Assembly (NCBI GenBank): GCA_947359465.1
Contig: OX375873.1
Span: forward strand, 133,502,899 to 133,566,898
Length of the DNA: 64,000 bases
Direction of reading: 5' to 3'
DNA from: Metellina segmentata
Lineage: Eukaryota; Arthropoda; Arachnida; Araneae; Tetragnathidae
The notes under the pieces are model-generated. The model was not told where the DNA came from, did not search any database, and saw only the letters and a program-made list of their open reading frames with translations. Shown here one piece after another: positions 23,057-34,544 of the stretch; position 1 is the first letter of the stretch, and every line of letters starts with the position of its first letter. Made by a program: the position numbers and the translations under genes.

Positions 23057-24653
23057 CTAGCAAAATACCCGACCTTACTCGGTTTGAATTCGTTTACTCT
23101 AGATTGAAGAGATAATCAAAATATATAATGACTTACGTTTTTTGTAGAGTAAAAATTTATTTTAACACCTTTCGCCATCTTTATATTTTCTACAACTTAC
23201 TTTGGACACAAATCCTACACATGCATATCCATTCATGTAATACATTTCACATACATCGCACAATTGCTGTATGACAAAGCTACAAAAAGACGAAAGGTGA
23301 TACAAGGTTTCTACTATAAAAGACGATTTATAGGAAGATTTGGAATTCCCTTTCTTAAGTTGTTTTCATGTGCAACTCAATTAATTAAAATTACGATTTA
23401 CGGCGAGTGCTCTCGCACTCATAGTCAACAAAACAATATTTTTTTACCTGTGGCACTCTTGCCTCCGGTATGCGACATTGTGAAATTTTGCAATCTTCTT
23501 CTGTCATTACTACAACGAATTTTTTAATGTTGGAAAAAGTTCTAGTTTGGATTTTTAAACATTATCATTATTTCAATAACGACATTATTCTTTAAATAAC
23601 GGCATTATTCTTTAAATAACGGCATTATTCTTTAAATAACGGCATAACTACACTTAAAATTTACTGAAAATTTATACTGACTTACCTAACATTTTCAAGT
23701 CTAATACTTTGTGGTGCTGTTGGGTGTGATGAGAAGGAAAACACATTTATTAAAATAATAAATATTTAAAACAGGAAACAGCAAAGTAAAACCAAATAAA
23801 AGATGTCGTAAAAAATTGTTCCAAAGATATTAATTTGTGATTCAATTTTATCTCTTGATCTCGCACAGTTGCCACAACTTACAACTAAAAGTGTACAAAA
23901 TTTAGAATTGTGAAATTAATTCAGAGCGAAAGAACCAGAAAAAATATCACTGCTCGCGCGATCGTGTTCATTCTCGTTTCATTGAAAAATATCGTCTGTC
24001 CCAAATATTCGGAAATCGTTTTCATTGCGCAAAGAATAAAAATAAGACTCGAAATAAATGACGTATCAGAGATGAAATTCCATTAAAAAATAATTATTTT
24101 TTGAAGAATAATTACTTTTTCAGCAGTACTGGTAAAGCAATCGAATTAATCGTAATATTCAATAGACATTCCAATTTTTCCAAAACTACCAAATTATGGT
24201 TGATTTAAGTATACTTACTCAGTTGTTTTAGCATGACACTCGTCTAAATATAACAATAAAGAAATGTTTAATATTGCATTTACTAAATTAATAGATAATG
24301 TATAAAATAAAATACAATGCAATCAAATATCTGGAATACAATTCATGTGATGCCTACACAAACACACAAACACAAAATCGAGCATAGAACAGAAAGACGG
24401 ACAGACAGACTTTCGCAACCAATTCCACTCACTAAATCAAGATAAGTACTCTCTGTATGCAAATTTCCATGAAAATATCTTAAACCGCGTGGACGTGTAT
24501 AGGGCACAACATACAGACAGACAGACAGACAGACAGACACCAAACGAGAAAAAGGTGGATTCGGCATCAGAAGGGTCCAAAACGGATAGAAAACTTGAAA
24601 TGCGTCGAAAATATTGAATGTACAAACAAACACTCCATTCTTATTTATATAGA
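23057..24653 (-). mobile_element. Non-autonomous Helitron H1, copy b
   Basis: Colinear with copy a over its whole length with few differences. Its ends match (minus strand TCTATATAAATAAG ... GGGTATTTTGCTAG) and it lies between A and T. It has four units of a ~20-bp CATTATTCTTTAAATAACGG repeat (23560-23645) against fewer in copy a. A GACA tract lies at about 24512-24540. It is non-coding. Confidence 0.78.
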
Positions 24654-27530
24654 TTATTTAACATTAGGAGCTCCAATCTTTCTATCCTCATAACTTCGAA
24701 ATAGCTAGTCCTAACGACATGAAATTTGGTAACTGAAATAGCGATATAGATTTCGAAATTGTGTGTCGAAATAGGGGTTTCGATTGGAAATTATGAAGTT
24801 TGTGCTGATTTTAATATGAAGACGGCTCCTTGTTCAAATTTTATGAATTTGAATTAATGGAACAAGTTATTTTCTGACAAACGCCATCTTTGAATTTGCT
24901 CTACTGTTAAAATTGGTCGAATGAAGAGGGGTGATTCGGGTTTTTTTCCGCGACTGTATATTCCTTTCCATGTAACCACACTTTTTTTTTAAATAGCTTA
25001 TTTACGCAAAGACACTATTCACTATAGTTTGTTGTTATCCAACACTAAAAAATGTTCTCTAAAGTTGAATGCTACGAAATTGTCTTGCATACACCTAAAG
25101 AATCTGTGCCCTTAAGGACCTTTCCCAAACAAGTAATTGAAATTAAATGTAGTGTCAATGTTCTCAAAATTGTGCACCTAAACAAGCTTTTACGCATATA
25201 TTAATTTTTAGTCACATAATTTATCTATAACCGATGTCTCCATTTTTTCAGTTATCAGTCATTATGATGTGAGTTTATTTTCTTAAAATATTTTAAATTT
25301 GAAAAATGTAAATAAGCTTGCAATCAATAGTAAATGTCAAACCATCTAATACAAGCAAATAATGTGATCATAATTTTTTAAAACCCTACAGTAAGGGAAC
25401 ATAGAAGAAAGCATGCCATTCGGGATGATTGTCTTAGAAATGGGCATTAATACCCTTCAGAACCATCTGTTTGTTTTAGTGCGTAGATCTTATCTATTGC
25501 CGCAAGGGTCAAGTCATGCTAAGCTGAACCCGACAATTTTTCTTACTGCTTTAATGAGCATATGAACAAACAAGCGTTTTTTTTTTGTACCATAATGAGA
25601 AAATCAATACAAACAAACCAATTAGTTTTTTCCTACGTGAAATCTAGTTTATGCAGTTTTTGCGAACATATTGTTACCACCATGTTTATTGGTGTGTTTA
25701 GAGCGATTGGAAAGAGGGGGGTTGAGAAGAGTGGGGGTTGGAATGTCCGAAGCTTAAAGGATCTGGTGTCACAATCTTCCCATCCGAGGCAAGCAAGTGG
25801 ACTTCAGTTAGCGAAATTGAGTAACCTCACAGAATGTTTAAATGTGTCGAGTAAAATGATGTATATGAAAATGATAGCAACCAACCAATCTATATCAGAC
25901 CTACCTATTACGAATATCATTAACACCACGCCAAAGGCACCAATCTGTAAAATTGACGTTTCTATAAAAACGCGTTCGAAGTTTTGATGCTTCGAGAAAA
26001 ATCGAGTTACTTCTCAAAGGTCGTTTTCTCATGAAAATCGTCATTTCCACTAATAACCAAGATAATTCGCGGCTTTGTCGGAGTATAAAACATGAGACGG
26101 TGACGAAAAATGCAGCTAGGTGGGCATCGCCAAAATGCAGATGGGTGCCATTGGCACTGTTGTAAAAATATCACGAAAATCCACCTCATGTTTTCATCAA
26201 TAAGAGAATTAAAAAAAGAACACTTCAGCGTACAAAAAAAAAGAAGTCTCTCAAAAGTACAAACTAGCAGAACTTTACACCAAATCCAATTACTCGAAAC
26301 AATAGCCACACAAAAGAACAACAAAGCTCCTCCTTTAAAAAAAACCCAATTCACAAACATCGGTATGCTTAAAATCGAATCTATTACCTCCGAGTCCCGT
26401 AGACCTTAATCTGGAGATTTAAGCCATCTTCTCACATCTTTTCCAAGTTCGCACACGCGCTGAACTTTTATTATTTCATCAGCACCTGCTCCATCCGAAC
26501 GTCTCTCTCCTCACTTGATCAGTTTTTTCTCTCTTCCCATCCGCTTCAGCATCATCTCCAGTCTCCAAAATACGTGTTGTATCAAACTGGGAATAAGATG
26601 AAGGCATTCCGCCATCTTGTCTTGTGTAATTGGAACTTCCTGACGGAAGCCAATTTAGCTTCGGGTTTTATTTTTTCCTTGCCCATTCCCTCCCCCGTCT
26701 CTCCCCGTTATTCAGGCTCATACCTCACCCTTTTCTTCCCTATATCTTTTACACACCGCTTCAAGATTTATTGCTCCCAAGATCGCCCGAGAAGCAACAA
26801 ATGAATTTTATGCAAATAGAGTCTTTGATACTCTTCTCCTGGTTTTTTCAACGCGATAAAATACAATCAACGCTATATGGCCTAGGCGATGGAGGGGAGA
26901 AAATAAAAGGAGGGAAAAAAGGAGATAAGGCGAAGGCTATGGACTGCTAATATCAATAAAGGATGCTACCGCAGAGAGAAGTGGCGGAGTTTTTGAAAGG
27001 GCCTCCGAAGTTTTATATCACCTCTTTTGGAAGAGTTTGTGAGGTCTATTTTAATAACTCGTGCTTGTGCGGTTTTTCCCGTCCTTGAAAGAAAGCCACT
27101 CAAAGTTGACGAAGGCTTTTTTTTCCCGGGATAGGGAAATATCTGTCGGAGCTATTAAATTTTCAGTGACTCAGACGAGCACGTGATGCCATGGTTAGAA
27201 GGAGCAATTTAAAGATGCTTCAACGATTCGTCCGGGTTTTTCCGAGAGAGAAAACACTTCAAAGTTAACTTGTGTGTGTGCTGTCTTTTTTTAATATAGA
27301 GGTATTAAATAAATATTGTTCCGCATATATATTTGCATTTCATCTCAATGTGAAGCACTTTGGTGGTAGTTTTCAATGTATTTATTTCCGATTCTAAAAT
27401 GAGTACATAGCATTTTGTTTGTTCAGTACACGCTGATTGTTTGTTTAAGAATTCGAAAGCATAGTTTTTTACAACGCAAAATGTTTACGAATGCTTAAAA
27501 AAAATTTTTAAACCTTCTGGTGCTTGTCTT
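24654..27530. other. Unassigned region
   Basis: No recognisable transposon. A 141-codon frame at 25562-25987 (plus strand) starts with an ATG but shows no family motif, signal peptide or compositional bias that would support a gene. The part from 26.4 to 27.2 kb is less AT-rich and pyrimidine-rich (CTCTCTCC, TTTTTCCC). Host non-coding sequence is the simplest reading. Confidence 0.4.
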
Positions 27531-27531
27531 A

Positions 27532-28612
27532 ATGAGGCATCTCGCCATTAGATAAAACACCATTTCGGAATAGACGAGGTATCTCGTCATTAGAGAAACT
27601 AACCTGATCGTGATGGCCGAGGTATCTCGTTATTAGAGAAGCTAACCAGATCGGGACGAACGATATATCTCGTCATTAGAGAAATTAACCTGATCGTGAT
27701 GGACAACTATCTCGTCATTAGAGAAACTAACCAGATCGTGATGGACAACTATCTCGTCATTAGAGAAACTAACCAGATCGTGATGGACAACTATCTCGTC
27801 ATTAGAGAAACTAACCTGATCGTGATGGCCGAGGTATCTCGTTATTAGAGAAGCTAACCTGATCGTGATGGGGGGAAGTATCTCGTCATTAGAGAAACTA
27901 ACCAGATCGTGATGGACGATATATCTCGTCATTAGAGAAACTAACCAGATCGGGACGAACGATATATCTCGTCATTAGATAAACTAACCAGATCGTGATG
28001 GACAACTATCTCGTCATAGAGAAACTAACCTGATCGTGATGGACAACTATCTCGTCATTAGAGAAACTAACCAGATCGTGATGGACAACTATCTCGTCAT
28101 TAGAGAAACTAACCAGATCGTGATGGACAACTATCTCGTCATTATAGAAACTAACCTGATCGTGATGGCCGAGGTATCTCGTTATTAGAGAAGCTAACCT
28201 GATCCTGATGGGGGGAAGTATCTCGTCATTAGAGAAACTAACCAGATCGTGATGGACGATATATCTCGTCATTAGAGAAACTAACCAGATCGGGACGAAC
28301 GATATATCTCGTCATTAGATAAACTAACCAGATCGTGATGGACAACTATCTCGTCATAGAGAAATTAACCTGATCGTGATGGACAACTATCTCGTCATTA
28401 GAGAAACTAACCAGATCGTGATGGACAACTATCTCGTCATTAGAGAAACTAACCAGATCGTGATGGACAACTATCTCGTCATTAGAGAAACTAACCTGAT
28501 CGTGATGGCCGAGGTATCTCGTTAGTTGAGAAAATAACAAGATCGTGATGGGGGAGGTTTCTCTTCATTAGAGAAACTAACCATGTCGTGATGGACGGGA
28601 TACCTCGTATAA
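27532..28612. repeat. 42-bp minisatellite with ~300-340-bp higher-order repeat
   Basis: About 25 units around TATCTCGTCATTAGAGAAAC, then TAACCAGATCGTGATGG. Variant units follow a fixed order: a GGGACGAACGATAT unit at 27652, 27951 and 28291; runs of GGACAACT units; a GGCCGAGGT unit; then a GGGGGGAAGT unit. The order repeats after 299 and 340 bp, so a block of 7-8 units was itself duplicated. Because 42 is a multiple of three, the minus strand stays open as repeats of VVHHDLVSFSNDEI. This is a by-product with no start context or flanking gene. Confidence 0.95.
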
Positions 28613-28980
28613 ACTGGGAGTTGATAGACTTTGAGTTTTGTGACTCAACGTCTAAGAAAAGGAAAAGCTGTTACAGTATTTGATGAAATAAATAAACTTG
28701 ATATTTATAACAAATATAGTGATTTAAGTAAAGATACCGAAAATTAGCTACCGTTAGTTACGTTGAAAAAAATGCTCTTTTTTTTTATTTTCTACAATTT
28801 TGAATGCTAAACAAAATTTCAAGAACACAAGTCAATAATACATTTCCAAACACTCGCTGAAATTTCTTCTTTCAAGCAAAATCAAATATTTGCATGTTTG
28901 AAGTATAGAACACTTCAGTTTTGCGATACAATCAATCTAGCAATAAAAGGCAGGACGAATTTTTGCATTACCTCAATATA
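28613..28980. other. Unassigned spacer
   Basis: AT-rich, non-coding; ends in the TA target of the nested transposon block. Confidence 0.4.
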
Positions 28981-29039
28981 CACTACCCTACTATAATGAA
29001 CCGGACGCCAGCGGATTTGCATAATATCTGACTACTTGT

Positions 29040-29477
29040 TAGGGGGTGTTTTTGTGGTATGGCTTCGGACCTTTGCCGTTGTTCCTGGTCAATTGAACGC
29101 CAACGCTTACATGAATATTTTGGACAGTTAAGTTCTTCCTACGCTCTGGCAATTTTATGTAATTGGTCGAATGTTACTTCCAGGACAACAATGATTCATG
29201 TCATGTTGCCGCCTCTGTCAAGCAGTGGTATCAAGACATGAATGTAAAAAGTCTTCCCTGGCCAACTCAGAGTCCCGACTTAAGCTCCATTGAACGTTTG
29301 TGGGACGAGTTAGAGAGACTCTTACGGACCAGGGAACCACGTCCGAAATCTACAGCTGAGCTGGCGACATTCTTGCAACAGGAATGGACACAAATACCCA
29401 TAGCTGTGCATCAAAATATTGTTTAAAGTATGCCCAGAACAGTTGCTGGTGTAATTGCAGCCCGTAACGACTTACTA
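29040..29477 (+). pseudogene. Tc1-like transposase, C-terminal half
   Basis: A mid-gene start (VPGQLNAN-type segment, then tyrosine-rich NILDS/Q-like sequence) runs with frameshifts into FQDNNDSCHVAASVKQWYQD, which keeps the second catalytic Asp of the DDE core. It then reaches LPWPTQSPDLSSIERLWDEL, which holds the third acidic residue (Glu). RTREPRPKSTAELATFLQQE and a helical end follow. The helix-turn-helix domains and first catalytic Asp are absent in every copy seen here, so this is a remnant carried by a mini-element rather than an enzyme gene. The last residues lie beyond the piggyBac insertion. Confidence 0.85.
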
Positions 29478-30838
29478 ACCCATTAACGACTGACGTTGCG
29501 TTTTCGCAACATTAGTAAAAACATTTTTTTCTTCTTCTGTATTGCGTTTTTTTTTATATATATAATTTTTTTGTATATTGTAGACAAAGCTTCAAAGTCT
29601 CCAGGGAAAAAATTTGTTTTTCTCTCAATGCAAGATTTTATAAAATAAATTTCTAAAATTGTCATTTTTTGCGATTTTTTTTACTCTAATTTTGAAAAAA
29701 ATCTCACACATAGCAGAACAATTCAAAGGACTTCATGAAGAGACGCTTACAATTTTCAAACATAAGTCTGCAAAATGGCATACAAAATTAAGGCTACTAT
29801 TTTGTCTTTGTTTGTATAAATATGAATTTTTTGAAATGTTGCGAAAACGCAACGTCAGTCCAAAGCAGTGTCTTTATGAACATTTGTCCGAAAATAACGG
29901 TTGTCGAAGAAAACGGTTTTTAACTGTGAATGAAGCTTTTGTATATATGAAAGTTAGATCATGAAGATGTTTCTGAATTTTCATCGGATGAAGAATGTCA
30001 AGGTCAAGCAGATATAGTAGTGATCCCCTCCCCCCCAGACCTCCTAACTTACTGGCCGACGAGGAATGCATTGATGACGCTATGTTAGGAGATAATTTGC
30101 CGAGACCGAAAGACATATCTGGTGATATCAAACTTTTTTCTTCAAAAAAATTTTAAAATTTATCGGATTGAGCACAAAATGATAAAAATTTGTCTAAATC
30201 ACCTGAAAAAAATATTGCTTGCAGAAATTTGCCTCGCGCATACACACTAATGCCTGCTGACAAAGAAATCGTAGAAAAGGCAAAAAAGAAAGTAATTATA
30301 CAAAAATTTCATGGTTTTGAGCCAGTAGATGTATTTTTACAACTGTACAATCAGAATCTTTTGGAATATATTACTCAAAAAAGTATAAAATATATGCAGA
30401 GCAGAAAATCTTCAAAATTTTTCCTCTTTCTGTTCCTATATTGAAGCGCTTTATAGGATTTTTGCTTTACATTGGCTATGTATTTCTTCCTCAAGAGAGA
30501 CTTTACGGTTCAGTTGCAGAAGATGTCAGTTGTCCATTAGTACGTACAGCACTAACACGTTTTATGCATACTACTATCAAACAGAATTTCCATTTAACGG
30601 ATAACAATGTATTGGATAAAACAGATAAAATGGCTATAGTTCGTTTGTGAGTAAATATTTTAAATGCCAATTTCATGCAGTGGTGTGTTTTTCATCAAAT
30701 CTTTCTATCGATGAAGAAATGATACCTTATTTCGGTAGACATTCGTGCAAAATGTTTCTGAAAGGAAAACCCGTTCGTTTTGAGTATAAAGTTTGGCGTT
30801 TGTGTTCTTCTGAAGGGTACTTATATCATTTTGATATA

Positions 30839-32341
30839 CAGGGTGGTCCCGAATTCATGGTACAAACTTTAATGGTAGGTACAGGACATTGTAACAATGA
30901 TTTATTGTATAGGAATGTATAGTCGCAAGTGACGCGGTGAGGCGTAAACAGGGGAAATAAAAGGAAAGAGAAATGGAGTGATCGGTTGGTATCATTGCCG
31001 GTAGAGGGCAGTAGATGTCTAGCCGCTGTTGAACATGATGCATCGCAGTAGGGAAAAGCGCCATTCACAATTGTGCTGCCGTAGACGATGGGTGACTTTA
31101 CGTATGCAGAAAAAGCAGACATGCATTACATGTACGGCCGTGCAAATGGTAACGGCAGAGCTGCGTTACGAATGTATCGCGCGGAGTATCCTGATCGACG
31201 AATGCCGGATCATAGAATTTTTCAACGGTTACATCGTCAACTTTGTGAAACAGGTGCGTTCGACGTCAACAGACATGGCGCTGGTCGAGTAAGAGCTGTA
31301 CGCACTCCAAGGCTGGAAGAAAGCATCTTGAACATTGTGGCTGATAGACCCGAGTCAAGCACAAGAACTGTTGCGCGTGACGTAGGTGTGAGTCATCAGA
31401 CTGTATGCAGAGTGTTAAACGAAAATCGCTTACACCCCTTCCATTTTCAGAAAGTACAAGCATTGAATCCGGCAGATTATCCTCGCCGCGTGAACTTCTG
31501 CCTGTGGGTGATGCAGCAATGTGCGTTGCAGCCGGATTTCGTAGATTATGTGCTATTTACAGATGAAGCGACATTTTCAAGCGAGGGTGTCTTTAATGCG
31601 CACAATTCCCATGTGTGGGCAACCGATAATCCACATGCAACGCGTCGACATGCGTTTCAACAACGTTTCAGTATTAATGTGTGGGCTGGTATTGTGAACG
31701 ACTTTTTGATTGGCCCATACTTACTACCCACGCGGCTCACTGGCGGAAGCTATCTTATTTTTCTGAAAGAAGTGTTACCACAACTGCTGCATGATGTTCC
31801 GATCGCCATTCGTAACCGCATGTGGTTTCAGCACGATGGGGCGCCAGCACACTTCAGCATTGATGTACGGAATTACCTGAATGCCACGTTTGGTACTCGA
31901 TGGATTGGGCGTGGTGGACCAGTCCCTTGGCCACCCTGATCTCCCGATTTATCGAGCCTCGATTACTTTTTATGGGGACATCTAAAGCATCTTGTTTATG
32001 AGACTCCAGTTGACTCAGATGAGGATCTCGTCGCTCGCTTATCTGTAGCTGCTGCAGGTGTGCGTGAAATACCAGGCATCTTTGAACGTGTACGCCAATC
32101 GCTCCACCGACGCTGTCAAGCATGTATCGATACTGGTGGACGCAATTTTGAACAATTACTGTAAACATGACACTTGTCAACAACGCTTTCAATAAAATCT
32201 TTGTTTTTCCTTTCGGCCGTTATTTCCCCTGTTTTCGCCTCACCGCGTCACTTGCGACTATACATTCCTATACAATAAATCATTGTTACAATGTCCTGTA
32301 CCTACCATTAAAGTTTGTACCATGAATTCGGGACCACCCTG
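30839..32341 (+). mobile_element. DD41D mariner-like transposon, complete copy
   Basis: The terminal inverted repeats are unusually long: about 122 bp with a single mismatch, starting CAGGGTGGTCCCGAATTC. TA lies on both sides (30837-30838 and 32342-32343). The 1503-bp element holds one transposase gene between the repeats. It interrupts the piggyBac gene after EGYLYHFDI. A second, nearly identical copy starts at 63360. Confidence 0.95.
31088..32164 (+). pseudogene. Mariner-type transposase with DUF4817 N terminus, one nonsense change
   Basis: A 358-codon frame intact except for TGA at codon 284 (31937-31939). Residues 1-56 match the helix-turn-helix pattern annotated as DUF4817 in arthropod transposases (YAEKADMHYMYG ... 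FQRLHRQLCETG). Residues 75-115 hold a second helix-turn-helix (TVARDVGVSHQTVCRVL). The catalytic core has Asp159 (LFTDEATFSS) and Asp250 (WFQHDGAPAHF). The third acidic residue, in SLDYFLWGHLKHL, lies 41 residues after Asp250, giving a DD41D spacing. The stop falls between WPP and SPDL, where related proteins carry Arg. TGA can arise from CGA by one CpG C-to-T change. As read, the protein ends before the third catalytic residue and should be inactive. The ATG at 31088 is the first in frame after the left repeat. Confidence 0.92.
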
Positions 32342-33215
32342 TATACTCAGGTAAATATGGAGATAAAACGACGGATCTGGGTTAAGTGGAAACGTCTTTT
32401 AAGTGTAGTCGAAGTTCCTTCAAACCACTATGACAGCTTTTTACATCACATATGTTGTCGAAATTGAAAAAGTCGTGGTTTCATGCCACTGGAATGATCC
32501 GTGACAACAGATTAGGAAAATGTCCTATTACACCTGTAATCAAAATTAAAAAAAACAAAAAACGTATGACTTTGTCTTTGATAAGGAGCATAGTATCGCA
32601 ATAGTTCGTCGAAACGCAAATTCCGTTGTTACTCTATGGCCACCAACTTTGATACAATCAATCCATCTTCAATGCCCAAGAGATACTCAAGAAAATAAAG
32701 AAATCCGCATTTATAAAGCAACCTAAACTCATCGGGGATTACAACAAACATATGGGTGGGGTGGACCTGCTTGATAATTTCGTTGCAATGTATATAGAGT
32801 GCAAGTAAAGGGAAAGAAATGGTGGTGGCCTAGGATCCCACAAGTCATATTATCGAGAAATATCCAACAATCAAAAGAAAAAGATGCAAAAACTGCAGTA
32901 GCCAAACCATAACTGAATGTAAAAAATGTAATGTGCCGTTACATAGCAAGTGCTTCAAAGATTTTTATCTTTCCCAAAAGTAGTCGGTTTTGACTGACGT
33001 TGCGTTTTCCCAACATTTTGTATCTTTTATACAAATAAATGTTTTTTTCATGTTACTTTATTTTTGTCTTAATTAGACTCTAGTACGTCTAAAAAATTAT
33101 TTTTGTTCATTTACTTCAAGCGAAAAGTAGTGCGGTAGTTAATGGGTTAAAGCATGTATTATTTCCCTTATACCATCACATCTTGCTGTCCGGTCCATTA
33201 TTGTAGGGTAGTGTA

Positions 33216-34540
33216 TATTTCCCATCTGTTAAAAGACATTTTTAAAATACAAAATTTGAGCCTCCTAATAAAAAGCTAAAATATGAAGCTGATTGGAAAG
33301 ATATGGGAGAATTAAAAGCAGTCAACTATTTTAAACTCTCGCATTCTATCCAAGAACGGTATTAGTTCTTTAAAAACGTCAGGGCCCTTCCTTAAAGTAA
33401 ATAAGTAACATGCTAAGCAAGGGCACTTTACAAGCTTTTCCTCTTTAAGGAACACACCATTCATCTCGAGCTCGGAATGCATGGTGCTTTTCGTCACACT
33501 TAATAAAAGAAAGGAACGAGAAAAAACCGGAGCGCTTTGAGGAAACTCAAGTGGAAACAACTTTATTGTTCGCACCAGATTTCAGGAAAGACAGACACTT
33601 TATTTCGCAGTGCAGCTCAATATCGAGGAGGTGATACTTCTCACTTTACCTTAAACCCATCGAAAAAATACAAAAGCCTTCGGAAAATATTTTTGTTTCG
33701 TCGCGCAACTGAAGAAGAACGACGTTAATGGTCCGAAGAATGTTTCTCCAACACGGAAAGCATTTTGTCATGCGGACTCTCACAGAAAGCAGCCGGTGAG
33801 AAAAAAGATATCGGAAATGATACACATCATAAAGTATTCACGAGTTTTCTGTTCTTGGTGTTTGTCAGTTTTTGAAACATGCAAACGTACGAATCATTAC
33901 ATTCGATAGTTTACGTGTTTGTTGTTGCCTCAGATGTCACAGCTGAAAGGAGTTTGATGTTCCTAAGTCGTGTAGTTCTGGATTTCTATTTTAACAACTG
34001 TCCATCACTTGGAGATTTGAGAATTGAAGTGAGACGGTGTGTTACCTATGAATAGCATAAACCTACGGCACATATCCTCTAACAATGCTATCATTAACCT
34101 CTGGATTTAGCAAAGGAAAATCCGACATGATGGCAACTTATTTATATAGTATAACATACATTTATATATAAATAATAGTTTTGACAATATATATATATCA
34201 GAATCTTCCTTTTAGAGTAAGCACGTGAAAACTTGAAGGTGAGCATTTCTTTAAATGAAATATGGGAGAACAAAACACTATTCCTTAGGTTGACTTTGCT
34301 TCTTGAAAATCTCCCTTTTTGGCGGTTAGCTCTATTGCAAGTAAGCCATATAGATTGGATAGATTAAATTTATTTGGTGTTGTCCTATATTGGTATACAT
34401 TATGCCAAACTAAGACCGAAAATTAAAACCAACTTACTGAAAGCTCTATTCAATTAAATCAAAACAATCCCTGAATGCGTAATTTCCAAAGTAAAGTACA
34501 TAGATAATTACTTGCATACTAAATGAATTTCCATTGATGG
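33216..34540. other. Unassigned region
   Basis: No recognised gene. The minus-strand frame at 33312-33575 contains a KCPCLACYLF-like Cys pair but matches no family convincingly. AT-rich runs and a TATATATA tract occur around 34.15-34.2 kb. Confidence 0.4.
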
Positions 34541-34544
34541 TGAG

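Larger units (their letters stand above)
29836..32983 (+). pseudogene. piggyBac transposase (DDE_Tnp_1_7), frameshifted and interrupted
   Basis: In order: an N-terminal part with an acidic patch (EDVSEFSSDEECQ); then LKRFIGFLLYIGYVFLPQER, the conserved start of the DDE domain; then DNNVLDKTDKMAIVR; then LSIDEEMIPYFGRHSCKMF with the first catalytic Asp in SIDE. At 30839 a mariner cuts the gene. It resumes at 32344 (YSGKYGDKTTDLG) and reaches YNKHMGGVDLLDNFVAMY, with the third catalytic Asp in GGVD, and KWWWP. It ends in a Cys/His-rich domain (KRCKNCSS, CKKCNVPLHSKC) and TAG at 32981. At least five frameshifts or stops interrupt it, so it is inactive. In active relatives this enzyme cuts and joins at TTAA without leaving a footprint. 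Confidence 0.88.
29479..33146 (+). mobile_element. piggyBac element inserted in the Tc1 mini-element
   Basis: Inverted ends CCCATTAACGACTGACG and, complemented, CCCATTAACTACCGCAC. They are flanked by CTAA (29475-29478, a mutated TTAA) and TTAA (33147-33150). The uninterrupted Tc1 copy at 60910 reads TTATTAAAGC at the same spot, which confirms the target. TGACGTTGCGTTTTC occurs inside both ends (29489 and 32995), and its exact inverse lies at 29837-29859. Without the nested mariner the element is about 2.17 kb. Confidence 0.9.
28981..33213 (+). mobile_element. Tc1-derived mini-element, copy 1 (hosting nested insertions)
   Basis: The ends CACTACCCTACTATAATG and, complemented, CACTACCCTACAATAATGG are flanked by TA (28979-28980, 33214-33215). 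Without the inserted piggyBac the element would be about 565 bp, the size of the copies at 35328 and 60910. All three go straight from the left end into the middle of a transposase gene, so they share one ancestral deletion. Confidence 0.88.

Noticed and set aside
25562..25987. 141-codon open frame as host gene
   Set aside because: No motif, signal, splice context or compositional support; an A/T-rich frame of this length is expected by chance in 64 kb.
26007..26409. Overlapping frames of 117 and 99 codons on opposite strands
   Set aside because: They overlap antisense in plain non-coding sequence without family features.
27642..27932. Frame with 14-residue repeats, possible repeat protein
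   Set aside because: The 42-bp minisatellite unit is a multiple of three, which keeps a frame open. Single-base deletions in the array shift the frame, as expected without selection.
27532..28612. CRISPR-like array
   Set aside because: Units follow each other without unique spacers, and the DNA is eukaryotic.
33412..33428. 17-bp string shared with 47297-47313
   Set aside because: No similarity extends beyond it; too short to call a repeat.
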